This document shows, in pieces, positions 9,181 to 18,421 of a DNA stretch of 64,000 nt (its first letter is position 1; each line of letters begins with the position of its first letter). The stretch covers positions 178,258-242,257 of the forward strand of contig NZ_BMBA01000005.1 of the NCBI RefSeq assembly GCF_017312485.1, in the 5' to 3' direction. The DNA is from Clostridium zeae. Its GTDB lineage: Bacteria; Bacillota; Clostridia; Clostridiales; Clostridiaceae. The notes under the pieces are model-generated. The model saw only the letters and a list, made by a program, of their open reading frames with translations, was not told where the DNA came from and ran no database searches. A program made the position numbers and the translations under genes.

Positions 9181-10020
9181 TTGAGTCTTGTAATTGAAGG
9201 AGTAAATAAGAAGTTTAAAACTAAGCATAAAGAAACTTATACCTTAGATGATATTAATCTCACTTGTAATAAAGGTGAATTTGTGTGTATATTGGGGCCA
9301 TCAGGTTGCGGAAAATCTACCTTACTAAATATCATTGCAGGCCTTGAAAGTCCAACTGAAGGAAAGATAAGTTTAAATGGTAATGAGATAAAAGGGGTGG
9401 GAGTTGACAGAGCTGTAATGTTTCAAGAATCAGCACTGTTTCCTTGGTTAAAGGTAATAGATAATGTTGAATTTGGAATGAAGATTGCTGGTGTTCCAAA
9501 AAAAGAGAGACGAGAGAGAGCTCTACATTATCTTAAAATGGTTCATCTAACTAAGTTTCAAAATTCATATGTTCATGAACTTTCAGGAGGTATGAGGCAG
9601 AGAGTAGCTCTTGTAAGAGCATTGACTTTAGATTCAGAAGTGTTACTTATGGATGAACCTTTTGCGGCTTTAGATAGTCAGACTAAGAACATACTTCAGA
9701 CGGAACTTCAAAAGGTTTGGCTTGAGACCCAAAAAACAATAATATTCATAACTCACAGTGTTGAAGAAGCGGTGCTTTTAGGTAATAGGGTGATTGTTAT
9801 GTCTGCAAATCCGGGGAAAGTTAAAAGAGAGTTTAAGATAGATCTCGCAAGACCAAGAAAAGTTGAAGATGTAAACTTAACTTATATAGCAGCACAGGTT
9901 ATGGAGGAACTTAGAGAGGAGGTTGAGAGAATTGCAAGAGCTGAATACGACAATGATTGGAGTATTGAAAAAGGTAGCATTTTATATTCTTCTACTAGCG
10001 ATATGGGAACTGGTATATAA
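9181..10020 (+). CDS. ABC transporter ATP-binding protein (SsuB/TauB type)
   Basis: Energises the importer. In 279 residues: Walker A GPSGCGKST (39-47), Q-loop in VMFQESALFPWL, signature LSGGMRQRVALVRAL, Walker B LLMDEPFAALD, and the H-loop in ITHSVEEAV. The start is TTG at 9181, eight bases after AAGGGGGA. An ATG at 9177 is out of frame and would run into a stop after six codons, so it is not the start. The C-terminal 90 bases overlap the permease gene in another frame, making this protein somewhat longer than the usual 250-260 residues. Confidence 0.9.
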   Translation: MSLVIEGVNKKFKTKHKETYTLDDINLTCNKGEFVCILGPSGCGKSTLLNIIAGLESPTEGKISLNGNEIKGVGVDRAVMFQESALFPWLKVIDNVEFGMKIAGVPKKERRERALHYLKMVHLTKFQNSYVHELSGGMRQRVALVRALTLDSEVLLMDEPFAALDSQTKNILQTELQKVWLETQKTIIFITHSVEEAVLLGNRVIVMSANPGKVKREFKIDLARPRKVEDVNLTYIAAQVMEELREEVERIARAEYDNDWSIEKGSILYSSTSDMGTGI

Positions 10021-10729
10021 GCTTGGAGTTGATGTTTTTGCTATATGGAAGCCATATACTTTTCCTTCACCTTTTGAGGTGTTTAAAAGTTTATTTAATT
10101 TAGTTAAGGATAATACCTTATTTACAGCAATATTAGCAAGTATGGGGAGACTTTTATTAGGTTATTTATTATCAGTAGTTATTGGTCTATCATTAGGGTT
10201 ATTTATAGTTCGATTTAGGTATATAGGAGATAATATCAAAGCTTTAATTCTCGGATTACAGACTTTACCCAGTATATGCTGGGTGCCTTTTGCAATACTT
10301 TGGTACGGCATAAGTGAACAATCCATCATATTCGTTATAGCAATGGGATCAATATTCTCAATATCTATAGCAACTGAAGGAGCTATAAATAATGTATATC
10401 CTCTGTATATAAAAGCAGCAAAGACTATGGGTGCTAAAGGTCTTAAGTTATACATTAACGTAATTATACCTGCAGCACTTCCTGGAATTGTTGCTGGTAT
10501 GAAACAAGGCTGGTCCTTTGCGTGGAGAGCTTTAATGGCAGGAGAAATGATCTCTTCTTCAAAAGGGCTAGGTTATGTGTTAATGGTAGGAAGAGATGTG
10601 GGAGATATAAGTCAAGTAGTAGCTGTTATGGTAGTAATAATTGGGTTAGGGCTTCTGCTAGATAAAATAGTATTTGGTAAGATTGAGGCAAACATAAGAC
10701 AAAAGTGGGGACTTAAAACTGAAATATAG
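9932..10729 (+). CDS. ABC transporter permease (SsuC/TauC type)
   Basis: Integral membrane subunit of 265 residues with about six hydrophobic helices and the binding-protein-dependent transport EAA loop (EGAINNVYPLYIKAAKTMGAKG, residues near 150-170), followed by the conserved IIPAALPGIVAGMKQGWSFAWRALMAGE segment. The start TTG at 9932 lies nine bases after AGAGGAGG inside the ATPase gene; the ATG at 9953 is an alternative with no clear ribosome binding site. It overlaps the ATPase gene by 89 bases, so translation is probably coupled. Partner of the two preceding genes. Confidence 0.88.
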   Translation: MQELNTTMIGVLKKVAFYILLLAIWELVYKLGVDVFAIWKPYTFPSPFEVFKSLFNLVKDNTLFTAILASMGRLLLGYLLSVVIGLSLGLFIVRFRYIGDNIKALILGLQTLPSICWVPFAILWYGISEQSIIFVIAMGSIFSISIATEGAINNVYPLYIKAAKTMGAKGLKLYINVIIPAALPGIVAGMKQGWSFAWRALMAGEMISSSKGLGYVLMVGRDVGDISQVVAVMVVIIGLGLLLDKIVFGKIEANIRQKWGLKTEI

Positions 10730-10749
10730 GCAATAAGGGAGGCTAAAAG

Positions 10750-12438
10750 TTGGAATTTAGAAAGGAAATACTTGAGACAGATGTGTTAGTAATCGGTGGG
10801 GGAACTGCAGGATGCTTCAGTGCTCTAACCATTACTGAAAAGTCTGATTTAAAAGTTATAATTACCGATAAAGCTAATATAAAGAGAAGCGGATGCCTTG
10901 CAGCAGGGGTTAATGCACTTAATGCATATATAGGAAAAGGTGAGACTGCTGAATCCTTTGTTGAGTATGTAAAACGAGATTCAGAAAATGTCATAAGAGA
11001 AGACCTGGTTTATAGTATTGCTAAAAGATTGAATGGTGTAACTAAGAAGATTGAAGATATGGGCCTTCCTATATTAAAGGATGAAGCGGGTAACTATATT
11101 CAAAGAGGTAAGAGAAGTGTAAAAATAAATGGTGAAAATATCAAGCCTCTTTTAGCTGATGAAGTTAATAAGATAACTAATATAACTGTTTTAAATAGAG
11201 TGAATATAGTTGACTATCTTATTAGAGATAATGAAGTAGTTGGTGCTATTGGATTCTCCTTAGATGAAAATGTTATATATAGTATTTATTCAAAGTTTGT
11301 AATATGTGCCACAGGAGGTGCAGCAGGAATATATAAACCTAATAATCCCGGTTTCTCAAGCCATAAGATGTGGTACAGTCCTTTTAATACTGGCTCAGGT
11401 TATGCAATGGGGATAAAAGCTGGGGCAGAAATGACATCTTTTGAAATGAGATTTATAGCTTTAAGATGTAAAAATACTATAGCTCCTACTGGAACAATCG
11501 CACAAGGAGTAAAAGCAGAGCAAATAAATTCTCTTGGAGAAAATTACGTATCAAAGTATGGAAGACCTAATACCCATATAAGACTATATGCAACAGTTAT
11601 GGAAAACAAGATCGGAAATGGACCGTGCTATTTAAAGACTGAGGGTATCTCAGAAGAATTAGATAAAGATTTATTTAAGGCTTATCTAAATATGGCTCCA
11701 GCTCAAACCTTAAGATGGCTTGAGAGATCCACAGGCCCATCTAAAGAAAATGTAGAAATTGAAGGGACTGAACCTTATATAGTTGGTGGACATACTGCAG
11801 GTGGTTATTGGATAGATAAAGATAGAAAGACAACCGTAAAAGGTTTATATGCTATAGGTGATGTAGCTGGAGGAAGTCCTAAGAAGTATGTTACAGGATG
11901 TTTTGCTGAAGCAGAGATAGCAGCTGAGTCTATAATTAAAAATATTGAGGGCAAAACAACCTATAAATTAGATAGTGAAGATATAGAAGAAAAAATAAGT
12001 GTTATAAAGAGTTTCTTTGAAAATGAATATTCTGGGCACTCAATAAAAGAAGTTGAAGAAATGATGCAAACTGTGATGGATGAGTATGCTGGAGGTATAT
12101 CAAAATCCTATATCTATAATGAAAATGAACTAAATATTGCAGGAGAGAAGATAAAAGAATTGATGAGCTTAGCATACACTCTAAAGGCTGAAGATTTACA
12201 TCAGTTAATGTTTATCTTTGAAATAATAGATAGGTTATATGTTTCTAGAGTTTTAATTGAGCATCTAAGAGCAAGAAAAGAGACTAGATGGAGATGTTAT
12301 CAGGAAAATGAGGATTATCCAAACAGAGATGATAAGCATTGGATGAAGTATGTAAATTCCATCTATAAAAACGGCACAGTAAATATTATATTTAGAGATT
12401 TAATTGGAAGGGATGAATCATATGAGCATAAGAATTGA
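10750..12438 (+). CDS. Adenylylsulfate reductase alpha subunit-like flavoprotein
   Basis: FAD-dependent subunit (562 residues) of the fumarate reductase/AprA superfamily. It has the N-terminal dinucleotide motif VIGGGTAGCFSAL (about 15-27), the ICATGGAAGIYKP loop (about 196-208), and a C-terminal FAD segment GLYAIGDVAGG. AprA-specific flavour: RWLERSTGPSKENVEIEG and the C-terminal arginine/tryptophan-rich RKETRWRCYQ. With the ferredoxin-like subunit next door it should reduce APS to sulfite and AMP. A similar gene order is known in Clostridium acetobutylicum (CAC0103-CAC0110), which I cite from memory. Start is TTG after GGGAGG. Role here is probably assimilatory, as dissimilatory sulfite reductase is not seen. 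Confidence 0.85.
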   Translation: MEFRKEILETDVLVIGGGTAGCFSALTITEKSDLKVIITDKANIKRSGCLAAGVNALNAYIGKGETAESFVEYVKRDSENVIREDLVYSIAKRLNGVTKKIEDMGLPILKDEAGNYIQRGKRSVKINGENIKPLLADEVNKITNITVLNRVNIVDYLIRDNEVVGAIGFSLDENVIYSIYSKFVICATGGAAGIYKPNNPGFSSHKMWYSPFNTGSGYAMGIKAGAEMTSFEMRFIALRCKNTIAPTGTIAQGVKAEQINSLGENYVSKYGRPNTHIRLYATVMENKIGNGPCYLKTEGISEELDKDLFKAYLNMAPAQTLRWLERSTGPSKENVEIEGTEPYIVGGHTAGGYWIDKDRKTTVKGLYAIGDVAGGSPKKYVTGCFAEAEIAAESIIKNIEGKTTYKLDSEDIEEKISVIKSFFENEYSGHSIKEVEEMMQTVMDEYAGGISKSYIYNENELNIAGEKIKELMSLAYTLKAEDLHQLMFIFEIIDRLYVSRVLIEHLRARKETRWRCYQENEDYPNRDDKHWMKYVNSIYKNGTVNIIFRDLIGRDESYEHKN

Positions 12439-12736
12439 TAAAGACAAATGCATAAGATGTGGAAAATGTATAAAGGTTTGTCCTGGAAGTTTAATCTATA
12501 AAGATGAAGATAAAAAAGCTTATATAAAATATGAAGATGCCTGTTGGGGATGTACAGCTTGTTTAAAGGAATGCGGCAGTTCTGCGATCACATATTTCTT
12601 AGGAAATGATATTGGTGGAGCAGGTGGAGTGATGAAGGTAAAAAGAGATGGGCAGTACTGGCAATGGGAGATTACAGATATTGAAGACAACAATCATGTT
12701 GTAAGGATAAATACAAAAGAGTCCAATAAATATTGA
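12422..12736 (+). CDS. Adenylylsulfate reductase beta-like subunit, two [4Fe-4S] ferredoxin
   Basis: Electron-transfer subunit of 104 residues. Cys10, 13, 16 and 20 (CIRCGKCIKVC) and Cys41, 44, 47 and 51 (CWGCTACLKEC) bind two [4Fe-4S] clusters; the Trp/Gly between them and the tail (GQYWQWEI) resemble AprB, although the long C-terminal extension of dissimilatory AprB is shorter here. The ATG at 12422 follows GGAAGGG and overlaps the flavoprotein stop codon by 17 bases, so the two subunits are translationally coupled. An in-frame TTG at 12404 is rejected. Confidence 0.88.
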   Translation: MSIRIDKDKCIRCGKCIKVCPGSLIYKDEDKKAYIKYEDACWGCTACLKECGSSAITYFLGNDIGGAGGVMKVKRDGQYWQWEITDIEDNNHVVRINTKESNKY

Positions 12737-12780
12737 TACGAAGCTAATAAGTTTAACAAGTAGACTAGGGGGTTATTACA

Positions 12781-13662
12781 TTGAATCATTTAGATAAGTT
12801 AGAAAATAAAAGTATTCATATATTAAGAGAGGCATATAGTGAGTTTAAAAACTTAGGAATGCTGTGGTCCATAGGTAAAGACAGTACTGTACTTCTTTGG
12901 CTTGCAAGAAAGGCTTTCTTTGGACATGTGCCAATTCCTCTTGTACATGTAGATACACATTATAAAATACCTGAAATGATACAGTATAGAGATAGATTAG
13001 CATTAAAGTGGAAACTTGATATGATATACGGAGAAAATAAAGAAGCTCTTGATAAAAAAGAGACATTTCCAGATGGTAATGTGACTAGATTAGAGTGTTG
13101 TAAAAGGCTAAAGACTGAAGCTTTAACTAACACTCTTAATGGAAGCTGGCCAAGATATAGAATGAATCATGATATCGGTAAATATGAAATTGATAAGAAT
13201 ACAGAACCTTTTACCGGAATAATTGTTGGGGTAAGAGCGGATGAAGAAGGAAGTAGATCAAAAGAAAGATATTTCTCGCCAAGAGATAAAAACAATGATT
13301 GGGATGTTGCAGAGCAGCCACCAGAATTCTGGAATCAGTATAAGACTGATTTTGCTCCAGGTACTCATGTAAGAATACATCCATTATTAGACTGGACCGA
13401 ACTTGATATATGGGAATATATAAAAAGAGAAAATATTGAAATGGTATCACTGTATTTTGATCAAGGGGAAGGCAAGAGATATAGATCACTAGGATGCTAT
13501 CCATGTACTACTCCTGTAGAATCTACAGCAAAAAATGTTGATGAAATCATAGAAGAGCTTAAGACTGGAAAGTTTGCAAATATAGCAGAAAGATCAGGAA
13601 GAGCTCAGGATAAAGAAGATGGCGGCGGATTAGAAGAATTAAGAAAGAACGGCTATATGTAG
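12781..13662 (+). CDS. cysD: Sulfate adenylyltransferase subunit 2
   Basis: ATP pyrophosphatase-type catalytic subunit of ATP sulfurylase (293 residues), which forms APS from sulfate and ATP with CysN. The PP-loop is [10 protein letters not shown] (about 29-38); other family segments are [44 protein letters not shown] and the [13 protein letters not shown] motif near the C terminus. Start TTG after GGGGG. It lies 16 bases before cysN, its obligate partner. Confidence 0.96.
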   Translation: MNHLDKLENKSIHILREAYSEFKNLGMLWSIGKDSTVLLWLARKAFFGHVPIPLVHVDTHYKIPEMIQYRDRLALKWKLDMIYGENKEALDKKETFPDGNVTRLECCKRLKTEALTNTLNGSWPRYRMNHDIGKYEIDKNTEPFTGIIVGVRADEEGSRSKERYFSPRDKNNDWDVAEQPPEFWNQYKTDFAPGTHVRIHPLLDWTELDIWEYIKRENIEMVSLYFDQGEGKRYRSLGCYPCTTPVESTAKNVDEIIEELKTGKFANIAERSGRAQDKEDGGGLEELRKNGYM

Positions 13663-13678
13663 GAATGGGGGCTATTAA

Positions 13679-15478
13679 ATGAGTTTTGTCAGAGAAGATA
13701 TGAATATAGTAATTGTTGGACACGTTGATCATGGAAAGAGTACTATTATAGGAAGACTTTTAGCAGATACAAATTCACTGCCAGAAGGAAAGCTTGAACA
13801 GGTCAAGGAAAGATGCAGAAGAAATTCAAAGCCTTTTGAATATGCTTTTTTACTTGATGCATTAAAAGATGAACAAGAGCAAGGTATAACGATTGATGCA
13901 GCAAGATGTTTTTTTAAGACTGATAAGAGAGACTATATAATTATAGATGCACCAGGACATATAGAGTTTTTGAAGAACATGGTAACAGGTGCATCAAGAG
14001 CAGAAGTTGCTTTACTAGTAATAGATGCTAATGAAGGGATTCAAGAGAATTCGAGAAGACATGGATACTTGTTGTCTATGTTAGGCATAAAGAATGTAGT
14101 TGTATTAATTAATAAAATGGATCTAGTAGATTATAGTGAAGAAGTTTTCAATAATATAGTTAAGGAATATACGGAATTCTTAAACAAGATAGATGTAGAA
14201 CCAAGATATTATATTCCTGTAAGTGGCTTCTTTGGAGAAAATATAGTGTCTGCATCTGAAAAGACCCCGTGGTATAACGGACAATCAGTATTAGATATTC
14301 TAGATGGTTTTGAAAAGGAGAAGCTTCCAGATGACAAACCTTTTAGAATGCCAGTTCAAGCTGTTTACAAGTTTACAGGTGATGGAGATAATAGGAGAAT
14401 TGTAGCTGGAACTATTGAAACAGGACGCATTAAGGTTGGAGATGAAGTTGTATTCTATCCTTCTGGTAAAAAGAATAAAGTTAATTCCATCGAACTTTTT
14501 AATGCAGAGGCACCAGCAAGTGCAGGATCTGGCTCAGCTATAGGATTTACTTTCACTGAGCAGATTTATGTAAAAAGAGGAGAAATGGTTACTTTAGCAA
14601 GTGAACCTAAACCTAATGTTGGTAACAGGATAAAGGTTAATCTATTTTGGCTTGGTAGACAGTCAATGGTAAAAGGTAAAGACTATCTTTTAAAGGTAGG
14701 TACAGCGAAAGTTCCGGTAAGAATTGAAGAAATAACTAAAGTCATTGATGCATCAAATCTAGAAAATGAAGTAAAGGATTCTATAGATAGACACGATGTA
14801 GCTGAATGTATACTTAGAGCACAAAAACCAATAGCATATGATTTGTCTCATGAAATAGCTCAAACAAGCAGGTTCGTAATAGTAGATAACTATGAGATAG
14901 CTGGAGGAGGAATAATACTAAAGGATCTTGAAGATGATAGTGCATGGTTAAGAGATAAGGTTATAGTTAGAAATACTAAGTGGGAAAATAGTAGTATTTC
15001 AAAGGAAGAAAGAGCAGAAAAGTATGGACAAAAACAAGCTTTAATATGTATAACAGGACAAAAGGATGTAGGCAAGAAAGCCATAGCAAAAGAACTTGAA
15101 AGAAAACTGTTTAATGACGGCAGAATTGTTTATTTCCTTGGTATAAGTAATGTGTTATATGGAGTAGATGCAGATATTAAACACACAGAAAATGATAACA
15201 ACGAAGAACACTTAAGAAGATTATCTGAGGTGTCAAATATTTTAGTTGATTCAGGGGCTATTCCTATTGTGACAGCAGTAGAACTTGGCAGAGATGATAT
15301 TGAGATAATTGAAACAGCTGTTGATTCTGATAAAATAATAAAGGTTTGGGTAGGAGAAGAGGTAACTACAGATATTGAATACAATCTTCATATAAAAGAT
15401 TATGATACAGTGGATGTAGCGGTTATAAAGATAAAAACACTTCTACAAGATAGAGGCATAATATTTAAACCTTTTTAA
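13679..15478 (+). CDS. cysN: Sulfate adenylyltransferase subunit 1 fused to a degenerate APS-kinase domain
   Basis: The 599-residue protein starts with an EF-Tu-like GTPase: G1 GHVDHGKS (14-21), G3 DAPGH, G4 NKMD, then two beta-barrel domains to about residue 430. GTP hydrolysis drives APS formation by CysD. Residues 435-599 are an APS-kinase fold, as in CysNC fusions, but its active site has decayed: the P-loop reads GQKDVGKK (460-467), lacking the Ser/Thr after the lysine, and the DGDNLR motif is replaced by LGISNVLYG. The kinase reaction is therefore left to the separate CysC, and this domain may be structural or a nucleotide sensor. Last gene of the operon. Confidence 0.95.
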   Translation: MSFVREDMNIVIVGHVDHGKSTIIGRLLADTNSLPEGKLEQVKERCRRNSKPFEYAFLLDALKDEQEQGITIDAARCFFKTDKRDYIIIDAPGHIEFLKNMVTGASRAEVALLVIDANEGIQENSRRHGYLLSMLGIKNVVVLINKMDLVDYSEEVFNNIVKEYTEFLNKIDVEPRYYIPVSGFFGENIVSASEKTPWYNGQSVLDILDGFEKEKLPDDKPFRMPVQAVYKFTGDGDNRRIVAGTIETGRIKVGDEVVFYPSGKKNKVNSIELFNAEAPASAGSGSAIGFTFTEQIYVKRGEMVTLASEPKPNVGNRIKVNLFWLGRQSMVKGKDYLLKVGTAKVPVRIEEITKVIDASNLENEVKDSIDRHDVAECILRAQKPIAYDLSHEIAQTSRFVIVDNYEIAGGGIILKDLEDDSAWLRDKVIVRNTKWENSSISKEERAEKYGQKQALICITGQKDVGKKAIAKELERKLFNDGRIVYFLGISNVLYGVDADIKHTENDNNEEHLRRLSEVSNILVDSGAIPIVTAVELGRDDIEIIETAVDSDKIIKVWVGEEVTTDIEYNLHIKDYDTVDVAVIKIKTLLQDRGIIFKPF

Positions 15479-15489
15479 GCAACATATCT

Positions 15490-15527
15490 AAAAATGCAAA
15501 GGATATTCATCTTTTGCATTTTTATTT
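15490..15527 (+). terminator. Intrinsic terminator of the sulfur operon
   Basis: Perfect stem with AAAAATGCAAAGGAT and its complement around a short loop (15490-15523), followed by a T-rich tail (TTTTTATTTTAT), 12 bases after the cysN stop codon. Confidence 0.9.
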
Positions 15528-15531
15528 TATT

Positions 15532-15587
15532 GTACTAATAAATACCACATGTTAGACATGGGTTTCTAAAAAGCTTATAGCTATGGC
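15532..15587 (+). mobile_element. Decayed left end of an IS200-type element
   Basis: This block matches the left end of the IS200-type element at 63784 almost base for base, including the hairpin region ACCACATGTTA...ACATG and the run TCTAAAAAGCTTATAGCTATG. The hairpin's right arm carries a changed base and no transposase reading frame follows; similarity fades after about 55 bases. It is a solo end left by deletion or decay, or a short non-autonomous derivative. Like the intact copy it begins directly after an intrinsic terminator. Confidence 0.8.
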
Positions 15588-15730
15588 GAGAATAAATAAT
15601 AATGACTTTATAGGAATTATTTTGAGAAAACATCACTTTCATTTATAATATAAATAAATGATTTCATAAGATTAATGATGACATAATATTGGGTGAGATA
15701 ACAGTATTTATATATTGGGGGCTGTTTAAA

Positions 15731-16381
15731 ATGATAAAAAAGATGATTTCCACAATGGTTAGGCTTTTTTTTGGGCTTTTTCTATATGCCTTAGGACTAG
15801 TCTTGGCTATAAACTCTAATATTGGACTATCCCCATGGGATGTTTTTGGTCAAGGAATATCAAAAACCTTAAATATTACTATGGGACACGCAACCATATC
15901 GGTGGGTTTTGTTATCGTACTGATAAACTTTATCTTAGGAGAAAAAATAGGTTGGGGAACTATATTTAATATGATATTCATAGGAGAGTTCATGGATTTG
16001 TTAATGCTTAATAGAATAATACCAATTAGTACTAATTTAGTTGTTTCAGTTATGATGATGTTTTGTGGTGTTATGGTTATAGCACTAGCTACTTTTCTTT
16101 ATATAGGGGCAGGATTAGGTGCTGGACCAAGAGACGGCCTCATGGTTGCGTTGACTAGAAAGACAAGAAAATCAGTTAGAGTAGTAAGAAGTGTTATAGA
16201 AATAAGTGCACTAGTGGTTGGATATTTACTAGGAGGCTTTGTAGGAATTGGTACACTGATAATGGCATTTTCGGTTGGTCATGCAGTTCAGTTTATTTTT
16301 AAGTTATTTAAATTTGATGTATCTAAAGTAGAGCATAGATATATTGTAGACGATATTATTTTGGTAAAAAATAACCTTTAA
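15731..16381 (+). CDS. YczE/YyaS/YitT-family integral membrane protein
   Basis: A 216-residue membrane protein with about five hydrophobic helices. The early segment LYALGLVLAINSNIGLSPWDVFGQGIS and the later GAGLGAGPRDGLMVALTRKT are the repeated family hallmark (glycine/proline-rich loops after the first and fourth helices). In Bacillus, YczE is needed for surfactin production but its biochemical function is unknown; I infer a membrane transport or assembly role only. The ATG at 15731 follows GGGGGC; an in-frame GTG/ATG further up (15689) has no ribosome binding site. It stands alone between a terminator and an IS remnant upstream and a terminator downstream. Confidence 0.8.
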   Translation: MIKKMISTMVRLFFGLFLYALGLVLAINSNIGLSPWDVFGQGISKTLNITMGHATISVGFVIVLINFILGEKIGWGTIFNMIFIGEFMDLLMLNRIIPISTNLVVSVMMMFCGVMVIALATFLYIGAGLGAGPRDGLMVALTRKTRKSVRVVRSVIEISALVVGYLLGGFVGIGTLIMAFSVGHAVQFIFKLFKFDVSKVEHRYIVDDIILVKNNL

Positions 16382-16465
16382 TAAAAAATAAGTAAAAAAT
16401 TAAGGTAATACAAATATGCAAAAACATGAAAATTTATGCATAATACTGATGATTTAAGCTTTTTT

Positions 16466-16496
16466 AGGATGATTATATATATCATCCTTTTTTATT
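16466..16496 (+). terminator. Intrinsic terminator downstream of the YczE-type gene
   Basis: Eight-base stem AGGATGAT/ATCATCCT (16466-16473 with 16481-16488) followed by TTTTTTATTT. Confidence 0.8.
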
Positions 16497-16690
16497 TAGA
16501 TTTTAATATAGTAAAATATACAATAAATCAGGGTTATACAAGAAAAAGTACACTTTGTAAATAATTAGTATTTAGAGTAGTAAATAAAAGAATTTTTGAG
16601 AATCAGTGATTAAAAGTTAATAAATAAGATATAAATTATATTAATTGGCATATATGAATAGAAAACGACAAAAATATATAAGATTTTCAT

Positions 16691-16719
16691 TTGTATAATT
16701 ATAATATAGTATTTATAAT
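16691..16719 (+). promoter_or_regulatory. Putative promoter of the amino acid permease gene
   Basis: TTGTAT (16691-16696), 17 bases, TATAAT (16714-16719). The surrounding DNA is so AT-rich that chance matches are likely; the perfect -10 and its position about 100 bases ahead of the gene are the support. Confidence 0.4.
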
Positions 16720-16819
16720 TTATGAGGTGCTTTAATCAATTATACTGATAAAGTATTTAAATAACATGTTATATTTGAAAAATTTATTGAGTGTAAAATA
16801 TATAAATGGGGGTATGGAC

Positions 16820-18193
16820 TTGAACATATTCAGACGTAAAACAATTAATGATTTTAATGAAGCAACAGAGCATAGTGGTCTTAAAAGAAAACTTACAGCT
16901 TTTGATTTGGCTGCTTTAGGTATTGGTTCAGTAGTTGGAACTGGTATATTTGTAGCTACAGGACAAGGTGCTAAGATTGCTGGACCAGCTGTCACAATAT
17001 CTTATATAGTTGCAGCTATAGTTAGTGCTTTATGTGCACTTACTTATTCGGAATTGGCATCAATGTTTCCTGTTTCAGGTAGTACATATTCATACTCCTA
17101 TGTTGCTTTCGGTGAGATAATAGCTTGGATAATAGGATGGGATTTGATATTAGAATACTTAGTTTCTGCATCAGCAGTTGCTTCAGGGTGGTCGGGAACC
17201 TTAATTGGGATACTAAAGGATTCAGGTATCGTTATTCCCACTGCATTAACAAAGGCTCCAATAAGTGGTGGTATAGTTGATTTACCTGCAGTGATCATAA
17301 CTCTTGTAATTACTTGGGTTTTATATATAGGAGTTTCTGAAAGTGCTAAGATAAACAATATAATAGTAGGAATTAAAATATTCGTAATACTTGTGTTTGT
17401 AGTATTAGGTATAACTCATATAAATGTGGCAAACTATCACCCTTTTGCACCTTTTGGAACAAAAGGAATAATGACAGGGGCATCAATAATATTCTTTGCA
17501 TTTATAGGATTTGATGCTGTTTCAACTGCAGCTGAGGAAACTAAAAATCCAAAGAAGGATGTACCTATGGGACTTGCTATATGTTTAATAGCGGTAATTG
17601 TTCTATATATTGCAGTATCCTTGATACTAACAGGGATAGTACCATTCAAGAGTATAGATATTAATAACGCTTTACCAGGTGCATTATCTACTATAGGGAT
17701 AACTTGGGGATCTGCTTTAGTTGGTGTTGGAGCTGTAATAGGAATGATTTCAACTTTACTTGTAACTCTATATGGACAAGTAAGAATATTCATGGTTATG
17801 TCTAGAGATGGATTACTTCCAAAAAGATTCGCAAAGGTAAATAAGAAGTTTGGAACACCAGGCCTTTGTACTGTAATAACAGGTATAATAACTGCTATTA
17901 TGGCAGGGTTCTTACCGCTAGATATTATAATGGAACTTTGTAACATAGGAACTTTATTTGCATTCGTTCTAGTTTCTATAGGGGTTGTAGTTTTAAGAAA
18001 GTCTATGCCGGATATAGAAAGAAAGTTTAAATGTCCAGGAGTGCCATTTACTCCGATATTAACAGTTATATTCTGTGGATATCTTATGTCTTTCTTACCT
18101 ATCCAAACATGGATAAGATTTGTAGTTTGGCTTTTGTTAGGATTAATCATATACTTCATTTATGGATATAAGAACAGTAGTTTAAATAAATAG
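16820..18193 (+). CDS. APC-superfamily amino acid permease (YfnA/CAT type)
   Basis: Membrane transporter of 457 residues with about 12 hydrophobic helices. The family motif GIGSVVGTGIFVATG lies in helix 1 (about 30-44), followed by GPAVTISYIVAAIVSALCALTYSELASMFPVSGSTYSY, and helix 6 has FFAFIGFDAVSTAAEETKNPKKDVP, all typical of cationic amino acid transporter-like APC proteins. Substrate is unknown; branched-chain or basic amino acids are usual for this group. Start: TTG at 16820 lies about seven bases after GGGGGT and gives MNIFRRK; the ATG at 16814 is too close to that site. Single-gene unit with its own terminator. Confidence 0.9.
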   Translation: MNIFRRKTINDFNEATEHSGLKRKLTAFDLAALGIGSVVGTGIFVATGQGAKIAGPAVTISYIVAAIVSALCALTYSELASMFPVSGSTYSYSYVAFGEIIAWIIGWDLILEYLVSASAVASGWSGTLIGILKDSGIVIPTALTKAPISGGIVDLPAVIITLVITWVLYIGVSESAKINNIIVGIKIFVILVFVVLGITHINVANYHPFAPFGTKGIMTGASIIFFAFIGFDAVSTAAEETKNPKKDVPMGLAICLIAVIVLYIAVSLILTGIVPFKSIDINNALPGALSTIGITWGSALVGVGAVIGMISTLLVTLYGQVRIFMVMSRDGLLPKRFAKVNKKFGTPGLCTVITGIITAIMAGFLPLDIIMELCNIGTLFAFVLVSIGVVVLRKSMPDIERKFKCPGVPFTPILTVIFCGYLMSFLPIQTWIRFVVWLLLGLIIYFIYGYKNSSLNK

Positions 18194-18200
18194 TTATTCA

Positions 18201-18255
18201 AAATACACTATATCAATACTTAAAACAACAAATTAGTATTGGATAGTGTATTTTT
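18201..18255 (+). terminator. Intrinsic terminator of the amino acid permease
   Basis: Long imperfect stem: AAATACACTATATCAATACT pairs with AGTATTGGATAGTGTATTT across a 14-base loop, ending in TTTTTAT. Confidence 0.85.
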
Positions 18256-18421
18256 ATCCAATAAAATTCAGATTGAGACAAGTAAAATTCAGTATATAAA
18301 AACAATTAAATGATATATTTTCCATTGTAAAAATTGCTAAATGTCTTGAAATAAAGTAAAATTAATAAGGACATATTAAACTCTTAGAACAAAAAAGAAA
18401 GTAGCATATAGGGGGAGAAAA

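Larger units (their letters stand above)
16382..16813. other. 432-base non-coding gap upstream of the amino acid permease
   Basis: Very AT-rich. It contains a terminator (16466-16496), an inverted repeat TATGCA...TGCATA (16414-16442) and a promoter-like pair (16691-16719). No reading frame with a ribosome binding site is visible. Confidence 0.5.

Noticed and set aside
9177..9197. ATG at 9177 as start of the ABC ATPase
   Set aside because: It is out of frame with the ATPase and meets a stop after six codons; the TTG at 9181 is in frame and well spaced from the ribosome binding site.
17437..18159. 240-codon open frame antisense to the amino acid permease
   Set aside because: It lies wholly inside a clear transporter gene on the other strand, without a start site or known motif.
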